Of a DNA stretch of 64,000 bases, positions 8,683 to 17,562 are shown one piece after another. Position 1 is the first letter of the stretch. Each line of letters opens with the position of its first letter. Position numbers and translations under genes: made by a program. The notes below the pieces were generated by a model. The model saw nothing but the letters and a program-made list of their open reading frames with translations, was not told the origin of the DNA and searched no databases. This DNA is from Intestinibacillus massiliensis (GTDB taxonomy: Bacteria; Bacillota; Clostridia; Oscillospirales; Butyricicoccaceae). The stretch covers positions 639,774-703,773 of the forward strand of contig NZ_LT707059.1 in assembly GCF_900155735.1 (NCBI RefSeq). The letters are read 5' to 3'.

Positions 8683-9293
8683 AGCTGAAATTTTGCGGCG
8701 TGCGGCGGCCAGAGGACATCGCCTATGTCAACGCCGCGCCACCGGACTACGTCGGCTTTGTCTTTGCCCAGAGCCGACGCCAGGTAACCGCCGGACAGGC
8801 GGCCGCCCTGTCGGAGCACTTGCGGCCTGCAATCCAGACCGTGGGCGTATTCGTCAACGAACCGCTGGAGCGCCTGCTTGCGGCGGCGGAAACCGCGGGG
8901 CTTTCCGTGCTGCAGCTCCATGGCGATGAAGACGCCCGCTATATCGAAGCGGTACGCCGGCGATGGCACGGGCCGGTGTGGAAGGCGGTGCGTGTCAGGG
9001 CTGCAGCAGATATCCGGGAGGCGGAACGCCTGCCGGTGGATGCGCTGGTGCTAGACGCGTTTTCGCCGCACGCATACGGCGGGACCGGACAGACCGCTGA
9101 TTTTGACGTAATTGCGCGCAACCGCCCCTCTCTTCCCTTCTTCCTGGCCGGGGGGATTTCCGCCGCAAACGTACAGGATGCCATTCGCGCCGTACAGCCG
9201 GACGGTATCGACCTATCCGGCGGGATTGAGACGGGCGGCGCAAAAGATGCCGAAAAGATAAAACAAATATATCAACTGATACGAGGTGCATAA
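8679..9293 (+). CDS. trpF: phosphoribosylanthranilate isomerase
   Basis: 204 residues, ordinary for TrpF. The start [11 protein letters not shown] carries the catalytic Cys (KFCG), followed by [30 protein letters not shown] and the phosphate-binding [12 protein letters not shown] and [14 protein letters not shown], with the second catalytic Asp expected in LVLDAF. It catalyses the Amadori rearrangement between TrpD and TrpC products. It overlaps trpC by ATGA and trpB by one base (TAATG). Confidence 0.96.
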   Translation: MKLKFCGVRRPEDIAYVNAAPPDYVGFVFAQSRRQVTAGQAAALSEHLRPAIQTVGVFVNEPLERLLAAAETAGLSVLQLHGDEDARYIEAVRRRWHGPVWKAVRVRAAADIREAERLPVDALVLDAFSPHAYGGTGQTADFDVIARNRPSLPFFLAGGISAANVQDAIRAVQPDGIDLSGGIETGGAKDAEKIKQIYQLIRGA

Positions 9294-10480
9294 TGGGAAC
9301 ACACGGAAGATTCGGGCCTTACGGCGGACAATATATCCCCGAGACCCTGATGAACGCGGTCATTGAGCTGGAGCAGGCCTATAACCGTTATAAAAACGAC
9401 CCCGATTTTGTGGCGGAACTGGACGACCTGCTGCAAAACTATGCCGGGCGGCCGAGTATGCTGTATTTTGCCAAAAAAATGACGCGGGAACTCGGCGGCG
9501 CGAAAATCTACCTGAAGCGCGAAGACCTTAACCACACAGGTTCCCACAAAATCAATAACGTCCTGGGGCAGGTGCTTCTCGCCAAGCGCATGGGCAAAAC
9601 GCGTGTGATTGCGGAAACCGGCGCCGGGCAGCATGGCGTTGCCACCGCGACCGCCGCCGCGCTGATGGATATGGAATGCGAAATTTTCATGGGCAAAGAG
9701 GATACCGACCGGCAGGCGCTCAATGTATTCCGCATGGAGCTGCTCGGCGCAAAAGTACACCCGGTCACAAGCGGCACCATGACGCTCAAGGATGCCGTAA
9801 GCGAAACCATGCGCGAGTGGACCGCGCGGATCGACGATACGCATTATGTCCTGGGCTCGGTGATGGGGCCCGCCCCGTTCCCTGAGATCGTGCGGGATTT
9901 CCAGGCCGTGATTGGGCGCGAAATCAAGCAGCAGTTATTGGAGCGCGAAGGCCGGTTGCCAACCGCCGTGCTTGCATGCGTAGGCGGCGGCTCAAATGCA
10001 ATGGGTGCATTTTATGATTTTATCGGGAACCCTGAGGTACGGCTGATCGGCTGCGAAGCCGCCGGCCGCGGGGCGGATACGCCGGAAACCGCCGCTACAA
10101 TTGCGACCGGCACCGTCGGCGTGTTCCACGGTATGAAGTCCTACTTCTGCCAGGATGAATACGGCCAGATCGCGCCTGTCTATTCCATTTCCGCCGGCCT
10201 GGATTATCCGGGGATCGGCCCGGAACATGCGATGCTGCACGACAACGGCCGCGCGGAATACGTGCCGGTAACCGATGACGAAGCGGTCGACGCGTTCGAG
10301 TACCTTTCCCGCACGGAAGGCATTATCCCGGCAATCGAAAGCGCGCACGCGGTCGCCCATGCGCGGAAAATCGCACCGGCCATGTTCAAGGACGACATCC
10401 TGGTCGTCAACCTTTCCGGGCGCGGCGATAAGGACGTCGCCGCCATTGCGCGATATAGGGGGGTAAACCTGTATGACTAA
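9293..10480 (+). CDS. trpB: tryptophan synthase beta subunit
   Basis: 395 residues, the standard TrpB1 length. [16 protein letters not shown] is the family N-terminus; the PLP lysine is Lys86 in [21 protein letters not shown], the glycine loop [10 protein letters not shown] and NLSGRGDKD complete the active site. It condenses indole with serine, receiving indole through a tunnel from TrpA. Its end overlaps trpA by 8 bases, consistent with balanced synthesis of the alpha2beta2 complex. Confidence 0.97.
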   Translation: MGTHGRFGPYGGQYIPETLMNAVIELEQAYNRYKNDPDFVAELDDLLQNYAGRPSMLYFAKKMTRELGGAKIYLKREDLNHTGSHKINNVLGQVLLAKRMGKTRVIAETGAGQHGVATATAAALMDMECEIFMGKEDTDRQALNVFRMELLGAKVHPVTSGTMTLKDAVSETMREWTARIDDTHYVLGSVMGPAPFPEIVRDFQAVIGREIKQQLLEREGRLPTAVLACVGGGSNAMGAFYDFIGNPEVRLIGCEAAGRGADTPETAATIATGTVGVFHGMKSYFCQDEYGQIAPVYSISAGLDYPGIGPEHAMLHDNGRAEYVPVTDDEAVDAFEYLSRTEGIIPAIESAHAVAHARKIAPAMFKDDILVVNLSGRGDKDVAAIARYRGVNLYD

Positions 10481-11249
10481 AATCCACAGAGCCTTTGAGG
10501 ATGGAAAGGCCTTTATTGCATTCGTCACCGCCGGCGACCCGTCGCTTGCGGTGACCGAAGAACTGATCCTTACCATGGCGGAAGCGGGCGCAGATTTGAT
10601 TGAAATCGGCATCCCATTTTCCGATCCCGTCGCAGAGGGCGTCGTCATCCAGGACGCGAACGTCCGTGCGCTTGCCGCGGGCTGCACCACGGACAAAATA
10701 TTTGATATGGTGCGCCGTATGCGTCAAAAAACCGACGTCCCGTTGGTATTCCTTACCTATCTCAACCCCATCTATACCTATGGTGCAGAAAAGTTTCTCG
10801 CCAACTGTGAAGGCTGCGGCCTGGACGGCCTGATCATCCCGGATATGCCGTTTGAGGAAAAGGACGAACTCGGCCAGGCGGCGCAGGCGCACAACGTCGA
10901 CCTGATCTCCATGATCGCCCCGACTTCGCACGAGCGCATCGCTATGATCGCGAAGGAAGCCCGCGGCTTTATCTACTGCGTGTCGTCCCTCGGTGTCACC
11001 GGGATGCGCTCTGAGATCACCACAAACGTGGGCGAAATCGTGCAGGTTGCGCGAAAATACAGCGACATCCCCTGTGCCGTCGGTTTCGGGATTTCGACCC
11101 CGGAACAGACCAGGGAGATGGCGGCGCTGTCCGACGGCGCGATCGTTGGGAGCGCAATCGTCAAGCTGGTCGCCCAGTATGGGAACGAATGCATCCCCTA
11201 TGTGCGTGAATATGTGCAAAAGATGAAAGACGCCGTCCGCAATGCATAA
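10473..11249 (+). CDS. trpA: tryptophan synthase alpha subunit
   Basis: 258 residues. Glu44 in IEIGIPF matches the catalytic Glu49 of E. coli TrpA. The position of E. coli Asp60 is a glutamate here (SDPVAEGVV rather than SDPLADGP), and the usual proline after it is valine. [22 protein letters not shown] and [10 protein letters not shown] build the phosphate site. It cleaves indole-glycerol phosphate to indole and glyceraldehyde-3-phosphate. It is last gene of the operon, followed directly by a terminator. I recall acidic substitutions at this loop in other Firmicutes, so it is probably active. Confidence 0.95.
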   Translation: MTKIHRAFEDGKAFIAFVTAGDPSLAVTEELILTMAEAGADLIEIGIPFSDPVAEGVVIQDANVRALAAGCTTDKIFDMVRRMRQKTDVPLVFLTYLNPIYTYGAEKFLANCEGCGLDGLIIPDMPFEEKDELGQAAQAHNVDLISMIAPTSHERIAMIAKEARGFIYCVSSLGVTGMRSEITTNVGEIVQVARKYSDIPCAVGFGISTPEQTREMAALSDGAIVGSAIVKLVAQYGNECIPYVREYVQKMKDAVRNA

Positions 11250-11250
11250 G

Positions 11251-11287
11251 AAAAGGGCTGTGGGATGAAACACCCACAGCCCTTTTT
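11251..11287. terminator. bidirectional terminator between trpA and the small membrane protein gene
   Basis: AAAAGGGCTGTGGG pairs with CCCACAGCCCTTTT and has T runs on both strands. It serves the trp operon on the plus strand and the convergent gene on the minus strand. Confidence 0.9.
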
Positions 11288-11288
11288 G

Positions 11289-11588
11289 TCAATCATCTTC
11301 GCGGAAGAAGATGCGCCAAATCAGGAACACATAAGAAAAGATAAATCCAAGGAATAAAATCCCCTTAAACCTGCTGAAAAACTTGGAGAATTTGGAACCT
11401 ATCCACAAGCCAAAACTCAGCAGGCAGATTTTGAGCATTGCAAAATCAAAGACATTGAAACCGCGCGCTTTTTCCATCAGGTATGCGACGAGTACGGAAG
11501 CCTTTTCCTTCGCGCACTGTGCATGCGCGCAAAAATCCTCCTTGTCAAAGCTGTTAAGCAGGCCGCTGCATTTCTCGCAACATTTCAT
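11289..11588 (-). CDS. small two-TM protein with cysteine-rich N-terminus
   Basis: 99 residues from an ATG at 11588 preceded by AAGGGAG; an in-frame extension upstream has no ribosome site. Cysteines at 3, 4, 7, 20 and 25 (KCCEKCSG and DFCAHAQC) could form a metal site. Two hydrophobic segments follow at about 48-64 and 76-94, and the tail is acidic. The hydrophobic half resembles small Firmicutes proteins loosely labelled 'permease of phosphate ABC transporter', a name I do not trust. Function unknown. It lies 17 bases after the exonuclease gene and probably shares its transcript. Confidence 0.65.
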   Translation of the reverse strand: MKCCEKCSGLLNSFDKEDFCAHAQCAKEKASVLVAYLMEKARGFNVFDFAMLKICLLSFGLWIGSKFSKFFSRFKGILFLGFIFSYVFLIWRIFFREDD

Positions 11589-11605
11589 ATGGCACTCCCT
11601 TTCTT

Positions 11606-12271
11606 CTACGGTTGTTTTTGTATGCGGCGCGAAGTGTATGTACGCTTTTGCGCCGCCCTTTCTTTTTGACGCGCAATTTCCTGCGCGGTAGAGCATGAAA
11701 TACATCCCTCTGGTGCAATCTTGCCCAAACGCATGCCTATTTTATCCGCCAGCACGTCCGCATCCACCGAATCGGTCTGCTTGAGCGCTTCCTGTAGGAT
11801 CATGCCGCACGCCAAGGCGTCCGACCCGGCCTCGTGGTGATTGAGGGGAATAGCCAGTGCGGATGAAACCGTGTCAAGCTTATGGTTTTGGAGCGCAGGC
11901 CATACCTTTTGCGACACTTTTACCGTACACACATATCTGCAGCGCGGCAGATCCAGCCCATAGTGCGTCAGCGTTTTGCATAAGACGGCGGTATCAAACA
12001 TCGCATTATGGCAGACAAGCACGGAATCTTCGATATCCGGCTGCAGCAGCGGCCAAATTTCCGGGAACGCCGGTGAATTTTTTACCATTGCCGGGGTGAT
12101 ACCGTGTACCTTGATATTGAACCAGTGGAATGCGCCAAATGCTTTGGGCGGGCGGATCAAATAAACGTCTGAATGTAGAAGCTCGCGGTCTTCAAAAACC
12201 GAAACGCCAACCGAACATGCGCTGCAGGGCGAGGAATTTGCAGTCTCAAAATCAAGCGCTACATACTTCAT
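11606..12271 (-). CDS. DnaQ-like 3'-5' exonuclease (DEDDh family)
   Basis: 221 residues from the ATG at 12271 (GGAGG upstream; overlap ATGA with the previous gene). The exonuclease motifs are visible: ALDFETAN (Exo I), VCHNAMFDTAVL (Exo II) and HHEAGSDALACG (Exo III, DEDDh type). It resembles the stand-alone proofreading-type exonucleases of Firmicutes rather than a DNA polymerase subunit. The lysine/arginine-rich tail (EIARQKERAAQKR) could bind nucleic acid. Its role in repair or RNA turnover is not clear from context. Confidence 0.85.
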   Translation of the reverse strand: MKYVALDFETANSSPCSACSVGVSVFEDRELLHSDVYLIRPPKAFGAFHWFNIKVHGITPAMVKNSPAFPEIWPLLQPDIEDSVLVCHNAMFDTAVLCKTLTHYGLDLPRCRYVCTVKVSQKVWPALQNHKLDTVSSALAIPLNHHEAGSDALACGMILQEALKQTDSVDADVLADKIGMRLGKIAPEGCISCSTAQEIARQKERAAQKRTYTSRRIQKQP

Positions 12272-12972
12272 CTGAGCGCCTCCGTTTCCGCGGCCTGTGA
12301 GCGCTCCTTGATTGCACATAAAAACCGGTAGAACGGGGCGATACCCTTCAAATCCGCCAGCATCGGACGCACAAAGCTGCCGTTAAAGAGCGCCTCAAAA
12401 TCCTGGCATTCATACGAAAGCCCAAGGTTCTTGCGGTTGATCCAAGCTTGGTACTTTTCGGGCGCATCCGGATATTTGGGCCGTTTGTAGCTGTCCCCAT
12501 ACAGGGTAAACCGCGTCTGCTGCTGAACCGCTCGATAGGCGTCCAGGAAAAGCTTATCCTCCGCAAGCATCAATTCCCGCGCAAGCTGCATTTCATTGGG
12601 CGGCGCCTGATAGTATCCGCAGCCATAGCCAAAATATTCAGGGGTGATTTCAAAATAATATGCCGGGCGTTCGGCAAACCTGCCCTGCTTCGCGCGCGCA
12701 AAGGTAATCCACGCATGGTCACGGTACAGCGTCTTGTCCTTGGTATAGCGGGTGTCCCGGCGGACGCGCGATAGCATCCGCTTCGGCTCGATGACGAAGA
12801 GCGGGTCGATCTCGCGCATAACGGGAGCCATAGATTCAATCAGCGCATAGAACGGTTCGTTCACAAGCGCTTTTATGCGCGGCTTGTGATCCTCATAAAA
12901 CCCTTTGCTGTTGTGCAGGCGGTTTTCTATTAATAAATCCAGCCCTTCCGGGCGGAAACCGGTAAACTCCAT
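12268..12972 (-). CDS. DUF2461 family protein
   Basis: 234 residues. The sequence has the hallmarks of the DUF2461/TIGR02453 family: FTGFRPEGLDLL, NSKGFYEDHK near the N-terminus, SRVRRDTRYTKDKTLYRDH in the middle and AYYFEITPEYFGYGCG. The family is soluble, widespread and of unknown biochemical role. It is co-transcribed with the exonuclease (4-base overlap). Confidence 0.88.
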   Translation of the reverse strand: MEFTGFRPEGLDLLIENRLHNSKGFYEDHKPRIKALVNEPFYALIESMAPVMREIDPLFVIEPKRMLSRVRRDTRYTKDKTLYRDHAWITFARAKQGRFAERPAYYFEITPEYFGYGCGYYQAPPNEMQLARELMLAEDKLFLDAYRAVQQQTRFTLYGDSYKRPKYPDAPEKYQAWINRKNLGLSYECQDFEALFNGSFVRPMLADLKGIAPFYRFLCAIKERSQAAETEALR

Positions 12973-13001
12973 GTGTCGCTCCTTCTTTCTGGGTTGCTTT
13001 T

Positions 13002-13030
13002 ATTCTATCTCTTTTTTACAAATTGTGCAA
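13002..13030 (-). promoter_or_regulatory. sigma-A promoter of the DUF2461-exonuclease unit
   Basis: Minus strand TTGCAC (13025-13030), 17-base spacer, TAGAAT (13002-13007), about 30 bases ahead of the DUF2461 start. On the plus strand TATAAT (13075-13080), without a good -35, may serve the Lrp gene. Confidence 0.6.
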
Positions 13031-13119
13031 TAGAATTTCTAGCTTTCCGTCTATGCACTGCCGCCCTTTTGGTGTATAATAATTTCATCTATTTTTTGTT
13101 ACCGTTTGGAGGGAACAAC

Positions 13120-13611
13120 ATGAATAAGGACGATAAGATTTTGGCATTGCTCGATCAGGACGCACGGCTGACCGCCGCGCAGATCGCAGCCATGGTTGAT
13201 ATGGAAGAGGCCGAGGTATCGGCACACATCCGAGCATTCGAGAAAAACCATACCATTATCGGGTACAAGACCCTGATCGACTGGGAAAAGACCGATAAGG
13301 AATATGTAACCGCCCTCATTGAGGTCAAAATCACCCCGCAAAAGGGTATGGGGTTTGATGAGATTGCGCGGCAGATTTATTCCCACCATATGGTGGAAAG
13401 CGTATACCTGATGTCCGGCGGCTTCGACCTGACCGTCATCATCACTGGTAAATCCATGAAGGAAGTCGCGCGCTTTGTCTCCGAGCAGCTTGCGCCGATG
13501 GAAAACGTGCTGTCGACCGGCACCCACTTCGTGCTGAAAAAATACAAGGATCAGGGCGTGGAATTTGACCCCTCGGTTCGTGATGAAAGGGAGGTCATCA
13601 TGTCATGGTAG
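13120..13611 (+). CDS. Lrp/AsnC family transcriptional regulator
   Basis: 163 residues from the ATG at 13120 behind GGAGGGAACAAC; a longer frame from 12973 would run through the intergenic region. Residues 1-60 hold a winged helix (DDKILALLDQDARLTAAQIAAMV), and the rest is the RAM effector-binding domain (TALIEVKITPQKG, GGFDLTVIITG). Lrp regulators bind amino acids and act as octamers. The gene overlaps the aminotransferase by 7 bases, so it probably controls that enzyme and possibly itself. Confidence 0.92.
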   Translation: MNKDDKILALLDQDARLTAAQIAAMVDMEEAEVSAHIRAFEKNHTIIGYKTLIDWEKTDKEYVTALIEVKITPQKGMGFDEIARQIYSHHMVESVYLMSGGFDLTVIITGKSMKEVARFVSEQLAPMENVLSTGTHFVLKKYKDQGVEFDPSVRDEREVIMSW

Positions 13612-14777
13612 ACTACCAGCAACTGCTTTCCGAACGGGTCAAGGTGGTGAAACCTTCCGGCATCCGCAAGTTTTTTGACATCGTTTCCACGATGGAGGAC
13701 GCGATCTCCCTGGGCGTCGGCGAACCGGATTTTGAGACTCCCTGGCAGGTCCGCCGCGCGGGGATTGCATCGCTTGAAAAAGGGCGCACGTTCTACACCT
13801 CAAACTGGGGGCTTGCGGAGCTCCGTGCGGAAATCGCCAAGCTCTATCAGCGTAAGTACGGCCTGACCTATCATTCCGACAAAGAAGTCCTGGTCACGGT
13901 CGGCGGTTCCGAGGCGATTGATAATGCGCTGCGCGCGTTCGTCTCCCTTGGGGACGAGGTTTTGATTGTAGAACCCTCCTTCGTCTGCTACACGCCGCTG
14001 ACCATTATGGCCGGTGGCGTGCCCGTGCCGCTGCCGACCGTGGAAGCGGATGGGTTTAAACTCACGGCAGAACGTCTGCGCAACGCCATTACCCCAAAAA
14101 CCAAAGCACTTGTCCTCCCCTTCCCCAACAACCCGACCGGCGCGATCATGAACCGCGAGGAGCTGGAGGCCATTGCGGCCGTGCTGCAGGATACCAATGT
14201 CCTCGTGATTTCGGACGAGATCTATTGCGACCTGACCTATCGCGGCGAGCATGTCTGCTTTGCTGAACTACCCGGCATGCAGGAACGCACGGTCGTCGTA
14301 GGCGGTTTTTCCAAGTCCTATGCGATGACCGGCTGGCGCCTTGGCTGGGTGTGCGGCCCGAAGGAACTGATCATGCCGATTTGCAAAATCCATCAGTTCG
14401 GTATCATGTCCGCCCCGACCACCGCGCAGTTTGCAGGCATCGAGGCGCTGCGCACAGGCGACGACGATGTATTGCACATGCGCGGCCAGTACGACCTCCG
14501 GCGGCGGTATTTGCTCGGCGAACTCCGCTCGATGGGGCTTACCTGTTTTGAGCCGGAGGGCGCGTTCTATGTATTCCCCTCGGTCAAGTCGACGGGGCTT
14601 TCCTCGGAGGAGTTCTGCGAGCGGCTGCTCCAGGAGCAAAAGGTCGCGGTCGTTCCCGGGAATGCGTTCGGCGACAGCGGCGAGGGGCATGTCCGCATCT
14701 CCTATTCATACTCCATGAGCCATTTGCGTGAGGCGACGGAACGCATGCGCGCGTTCCTCAATGGCATTCAAAAGTAA
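13605..14777 (+). CDS. PLP-dependent class I aminotransferase
   Basis: 390 residues with a full fold-type I aminotransferase pattern: GVGEPDFETP, the Asn-Pro loop FPNNPTGAIM, VISDEIYCDL, and the PLP lysine in GGFSKSYAMTGWRLGW. The C-terminal arginine for the substrate carboxylate lies in GHVRISYS. This is the AspC/PatA/AlaT-like group common next to Lrp genes in Clostridia; the substrate may be aspartate, alanine or an aromatic amino acid. It is translationally coupled to the upstream Lrp regulator and followed by a terminator. Confidence 0.9.
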   Translation: MVDYQQLLSERVKVVKPSGIRKFFDIVSTMEDAISLGVGEPDFETPWQVRRAGIASLEKGRTFYTSNWGLAELRAEIAKLYQRKYGLTYHSDKEVLVTVGGSEAIDNALRAFVSLGDEVLIVEPSFVCYTPLTIMAGGVPVPLPTVEADGFKLTAERLRNAITPKTKALVLPFPNNPTGAIMNREELEAIAAVLQDTNVLVISDEIYCDLTYRGEHVCFAELPGMQERTVVVGGFSKSYAMTGWRLGWVCGPKELIMPICKIHQFGIMSAPTTAQFAGIEALRTGDDDVLHMRGQYDLRRRYLLGELRSMGLTCFEPEGAFYVFPSVKSTGLSSEEFCERLLQEQKVAVVPGNAFGDSGEGHVRISYSYSMSHLREATERMRAFLNGIQK

Positions 14778-14780
14778 CAG

Positions 14781-14812
14781 AAAAAAGAAACGGGTCAAAC
14801 CGTTTCTTTTTT
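14781..14812 (+). terminator. terminator after the aminotransferase
   Basis: AAAAAAGAAACGG pairs with CCGTTTCTTTTTT. Its end abuts the -35 box (TTGACA, 14814-14819) of the next operon. Confidence 0.85.
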
Positions 14813-14813
14813 C

Positions 14814-14873
14814 TTGACAACTTTGGTCTATTGCGATAGACTATACGAAACAAGAGGGTCTATTACAATAAAC
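14814..14873 (+). promoter_or_regulatory. promoter with two BlaI-type operators
   Basis: TTGACA (14814-14819), 17-base spacer, TAGACT (14837-14842). A perfect dyad GTCTAT-TGCG-ATAGAC (14826-14841) covers the spacer and -10, and a near copy GTCTATTACAATAAAC lies at 14858-14873. The centres are 32 bases apart, about three helical turns on one face. This suits a BlaI/MecI dimer pair that represses its own operon. Confidence 0.75.
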
Positions 14874-14888
14874 CGAAGGAGGTGCACC

Positions 14889-15278
14889 ATGCAGGAACAA
14901 CGGTTATTTGACGCAGAATTTAAATTTATGTCCCTTGTTTGGGAACACGAACCGCTCCCTTCCGGTGATCTGGTGGCAATATGCCGCGAAAAACTGGGAT
15001 GGAAAAAGTCTACGACCTATACGGTGCTGCGCAAGCTGTGCGACCGGGGCTATCTAAAAAATGAAAACGCTCTGGTAACCGCCCTGCTAAAAAAGGAGGA
15101 CGCGCAACGCCATGAAAGCCAAACTGTGATGCAGAAGGCGTTTAACGGCTCCCTTCCGGCATTTGTCGCCGCATTCCTCAAGGATCAGACCCTGACAGTG
15201 CAGGAGGCGGAAGAGCTGAAAGGGCTCATCGAGCATGCGACGCAGGCATTGCCTGACAAGGGCGGTGAGGACGGATGA
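14889..15278 (+). CDS. BlaI/MecI/CopY family repressor
   Basis: 129 residues from the ATG at 14889 (GAAGGAGG upstream). The winged helix is typical: FKFMSLVWEHEPLPSGDLVAI, KSTTYTVLRKLCDRGYL. The C-terminal half forms the dimerisation helices and contains the region normally cut on signalling. It should bind the two dyads just upstream. Its stop overlaps the start of the M56 protease gene by 4 bases, the usual repressor-sensor arrangement. Confidence 0.93.
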   Translation: MQEQRLFDAEFKFMSLVWEHEPLPSGDLVAICREKLGWKKSTTYTVLRKLCDRGYLKNENALVTALLKKEDAQRHESQTVMQKAFNGSLPAFVAAFLKDQTLTVQEAEELKGLIEHATQALPDKGGEDG

Positions 15279-17212
15279 TCGCCTTTTTTATTACCGTGCT
15301 CAATATGAGCCTGACTGCCAGCCTGGCCGTGCTTATAGTAATTGCCATCCGCTTTGTGCTTCACCGTTTCCCAAAACGCTATTCCTATGCCTTATGGCTG
15401 GTCGTGCTGTTCCGTTTTTTATGCCCCGTGTCCTTTTCAAGCATCCTGTCCCCGCTTCCGGCCGCAGCCCCTATTCCGCACGATATTATGCTGCGCACGG
15501 CTGCGGCACCGCCCACCGGCTTTCCGGGCATGGACAGCGCGGTCAACCAAGCTGTTGCATCCAATCAAGCTGCACAGGCTTCATCCATCAACCCCAGCCA
15601 GGTTTTCCTGTCCATCGCCGCCTGCGTATGGATTGCCGGGATTGTCATATTGCTGGGCTATGCGGCGATTTCCTATAGTAGGCTCAGGCGGGGTCTCGCT
15701 ACCGCGACGAAGGCCGAGGGACAAACCTATGAAAGCGGTTTTATAAATACTGCTTTTGTATTGGGCTTTATACGTCCACGGATTTATATCCCCCTTGGGC
15801 TTTCCGGCGATACGCTGGACTACGTTTTACAGCATGAACAAACGCATCTGCGCCGGCGCGACTATTTAATCAAACCGCTGGCGTACCTTGCGCTTTGCCT
15901 CCATTGGTTTAACCCACTGGCATGGCTATCGTACCTGCTCGCTTGCCGCGATATGGAATTATCGTGTGACGAAGCCGTCTTGCGCCGCATGGGGCCTGCC
16001 AGCCGTGCGGCATATTCGCAGGCGCTGCTAACGCTGTCCACATCTCACGGATCCTTGACCAGCCCGCTGGCCTTTGGGGAATCCAACGTAAAAATGCGCA
16101 TTCAAAACGCCCTCCGATGGCAAGCGCCGCGGGTGCGTACCGCGGTTGCCGGCGTTTTCCTTTGCGTCGTAACGCTTATCGTATGCGCGGCCAATCCCAT
16201 AGGGGAAATCCCACAGCCTGCATCCGTCACACCGGATACGGTGATAGGCGCTTCCCCGCCGTCTATTGTATATGCTAATCAGGATTATGCGATCTTACAT
16301 TCGTATTTCGGCCTTTTTATCTATGATTTGCAAAAGGAATCCATTGCGCAGAGCGTCGACCTTGCACCGATCGGATGTAATATCACAGACGGCGAAGACG
16401 CTTGTGAAATCGCGGTTTCCCCCGATGGAAAAACCGTATATCTGCACCCCATGACGCAAACTACTATGTATGTATTAAAACTCCCGTCCGGCCGCTTAAC
16501 CCAAAAGGCCGCGCCGCTTTCCGGCGGCGTCCCTTCCCTTGCAGGCCTACCAGACCACGCCCCGTATCGCAGCGAACCGGACATTTATGAAAATGACGGC
16601 CTGCGGTTTGTACTCACCGCAGAAGAAACCGCAGGTTCCGTACAGCTGACGGTTACTGACCGTGGGCAAAATACGCACGTCTATGCGCCGTTCCGCGCCA
16701 GCGTAGAAAACGCATCTATAGCGGGGGCGGAACCTGCCGGTTCCCCGCAACTAAACGTTTTAGCGGATAACGCCCCACTATTCGTGCTTGCCACAGACGG
16801 CAGCGAAGAGAACGGCTGGCAAACCATCCGCGCGCTGCACCAGCTTGATTTTTACAGCGACATCCCCTATGTGCCGCTGGGCGCCGCCCTGCAAACGTCG
16901 CTGCAGCCAGGGACAGATGCGCCGTATCATATCACCGTTTACGACGCCATATTAGCACATGACGGCACCGTAAAATATCGCAATGGACAAGGTCATCCGG
17001 CCGTAGATGCCATCTGGGAAAAGACCGCAGAGGATGGTAACAGTATTTCTGCACCGGAGTTAACGGTAGAGCAGAATATATTCGCATCCCTAAGCTCCGA
17101 TGGGAGCGATTACGAGCCGGGCAACACGCTCCGCGGCTTCAAAGTGCTGTGCACCTGGGCAGATGGCCGCATGGCCGCGTACTGGTTTGTATTCCGTACA
17201 GACGCACGGTAA
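15275..17212 (+). CDS. BlaR1-type M56 membrane metallopeptidase with WD-like sensor region
   Basis: 645 residues. Spans lie at about 7-30, 35-50 and 109-133. The gluzincin motif HEQTH (187-191) and ELSCDEAV (228-235) form the zinc site facing the cytoplasm, and another span lies at about 287-305. The outer 340 residues do not resemble a penicillin-binding domain; the parts IAVSPDGKTVYLHP and LFIYDLQKES look like blades of a propeller-type domain. So it is a signal-activated protease that cleaves its partner BlaI, but the signal is unknown and need not be a beta-lactam. Confidence 0.88.
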   Translation: MIAFFITVLNMSLTASLAVLIVIAIRFVLHRFPKRYSYALWLVVLFRFLCPVSFSSILSPLPAAAPIPHDIMLRTAAAPPTGFPGMDSAVNQAVASNQAAQASSINPSQVFLSIAACVWIAGIVILLGYAAISYSRLRRGLATATKAEGQTYESGFINTAFVLGFIRPRIYIPLGLSGDTLDYVLQHEQTHLRRRDYLIKPLAYLALCLHWFNPLAWLSYLLACRDMELSCDEAVLRRMGPASRAAYSQALLTLSTSHGSLTSPLAFGESNVKMRIQNALRWQAPRVRTAVAGVFLCVVTLIVCAANPIGEIPQPASVTPDTVIGASPPSIVYANQDYAILHSYFGLFIYDLQKESIAQSVDLAPIGCNITDGEDACEIAVSPDGKTVYLHPMTQTTMYVLKLPSGRLTQKAAPLSGGVPSLAGLPDHAPYRSEPDIYENDGLRFVLTAEETAGSVQLTVTDRGQNTHVYAPFRASVENASIAGAEPAGSPQLNVLADNAPLFVLATDGSEENGWQTIRALHQLDFYSDIPYVPLGAALQTSLQPGTDAPYHITVYDAILAHDGTVKYRNGQGHPAVDAIWEKTAEDGNSISAPELTVEQNIFASLSSDGSDYEPGNTLRGFKVLCTWADGRMAAYWFVFRTDAR

Positions 17213-17311
17213 AAGGAAAACCGATTTGGGAAAAATGTATTCTTCATAGGGCCGGCATTTTTTATACGTTTATGCGGTACACTAAGGTATCGGAAAGGAG
17301 TTGACGTGTAA

Positions 17312-17494
17312 ATGTGCCACAAAAAGGATTTCCCGCGTTATGACGACATTTTCCACATGGATACCAATGCAGCGCCTGCCCACAGCAGCAAGCATTCGCC
17401 GCGCATTGACCCTGACATGACCTCCTATACGGAAATGTACTGTCAGCCGGGTGCATGCGTGGAACCGCAGCCCACACAGGACGACAAACACTAA
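17312..17494 (+). CDS. small hypothetical protein, 60 residues
   Basis: Starts at ATG 17312, the first start after an in-frame stop. AAAGGAG lies upstream at a rather long 12-base spacing, and a terminator follows the stop. The product is hydrophilic, rich in His, Asp and Pro, with three cysteines (2, 44 and 49), no membrane segment, and no recognisable domain. It stands 100 bases after the M56 protease gene with no clear terminator between them, so it may be a third gene of that operon. Unrecognised. Confidence 0.5.
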   Translation: MCHKKDFPRYDDIFHMDTNAAPAHSSKHSPRIDPDMTSYTEMYCQPGACVEPQPTQDDKH

Positions 17495-17508
17495 AAAAAA
17501 GACCGACT

Positions 17509-17547
17509 AAAAAAAGACCACTGGATGCATTTCCAGCGGTCTTTTTT
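17509..17547. terminator. bidirectional terminator between small gene and acpP
   Basis: AAAAGACCACTGGA pairs with TCCAGCGGTCTTTT with one mismatch, and A/T runs on both sides. It closes the convergent transcripts of the small gene and the fatty-acid operon. Confidence 0.85.
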
Positions 17548-17562
17548 ATTTGAATTTGTGAT

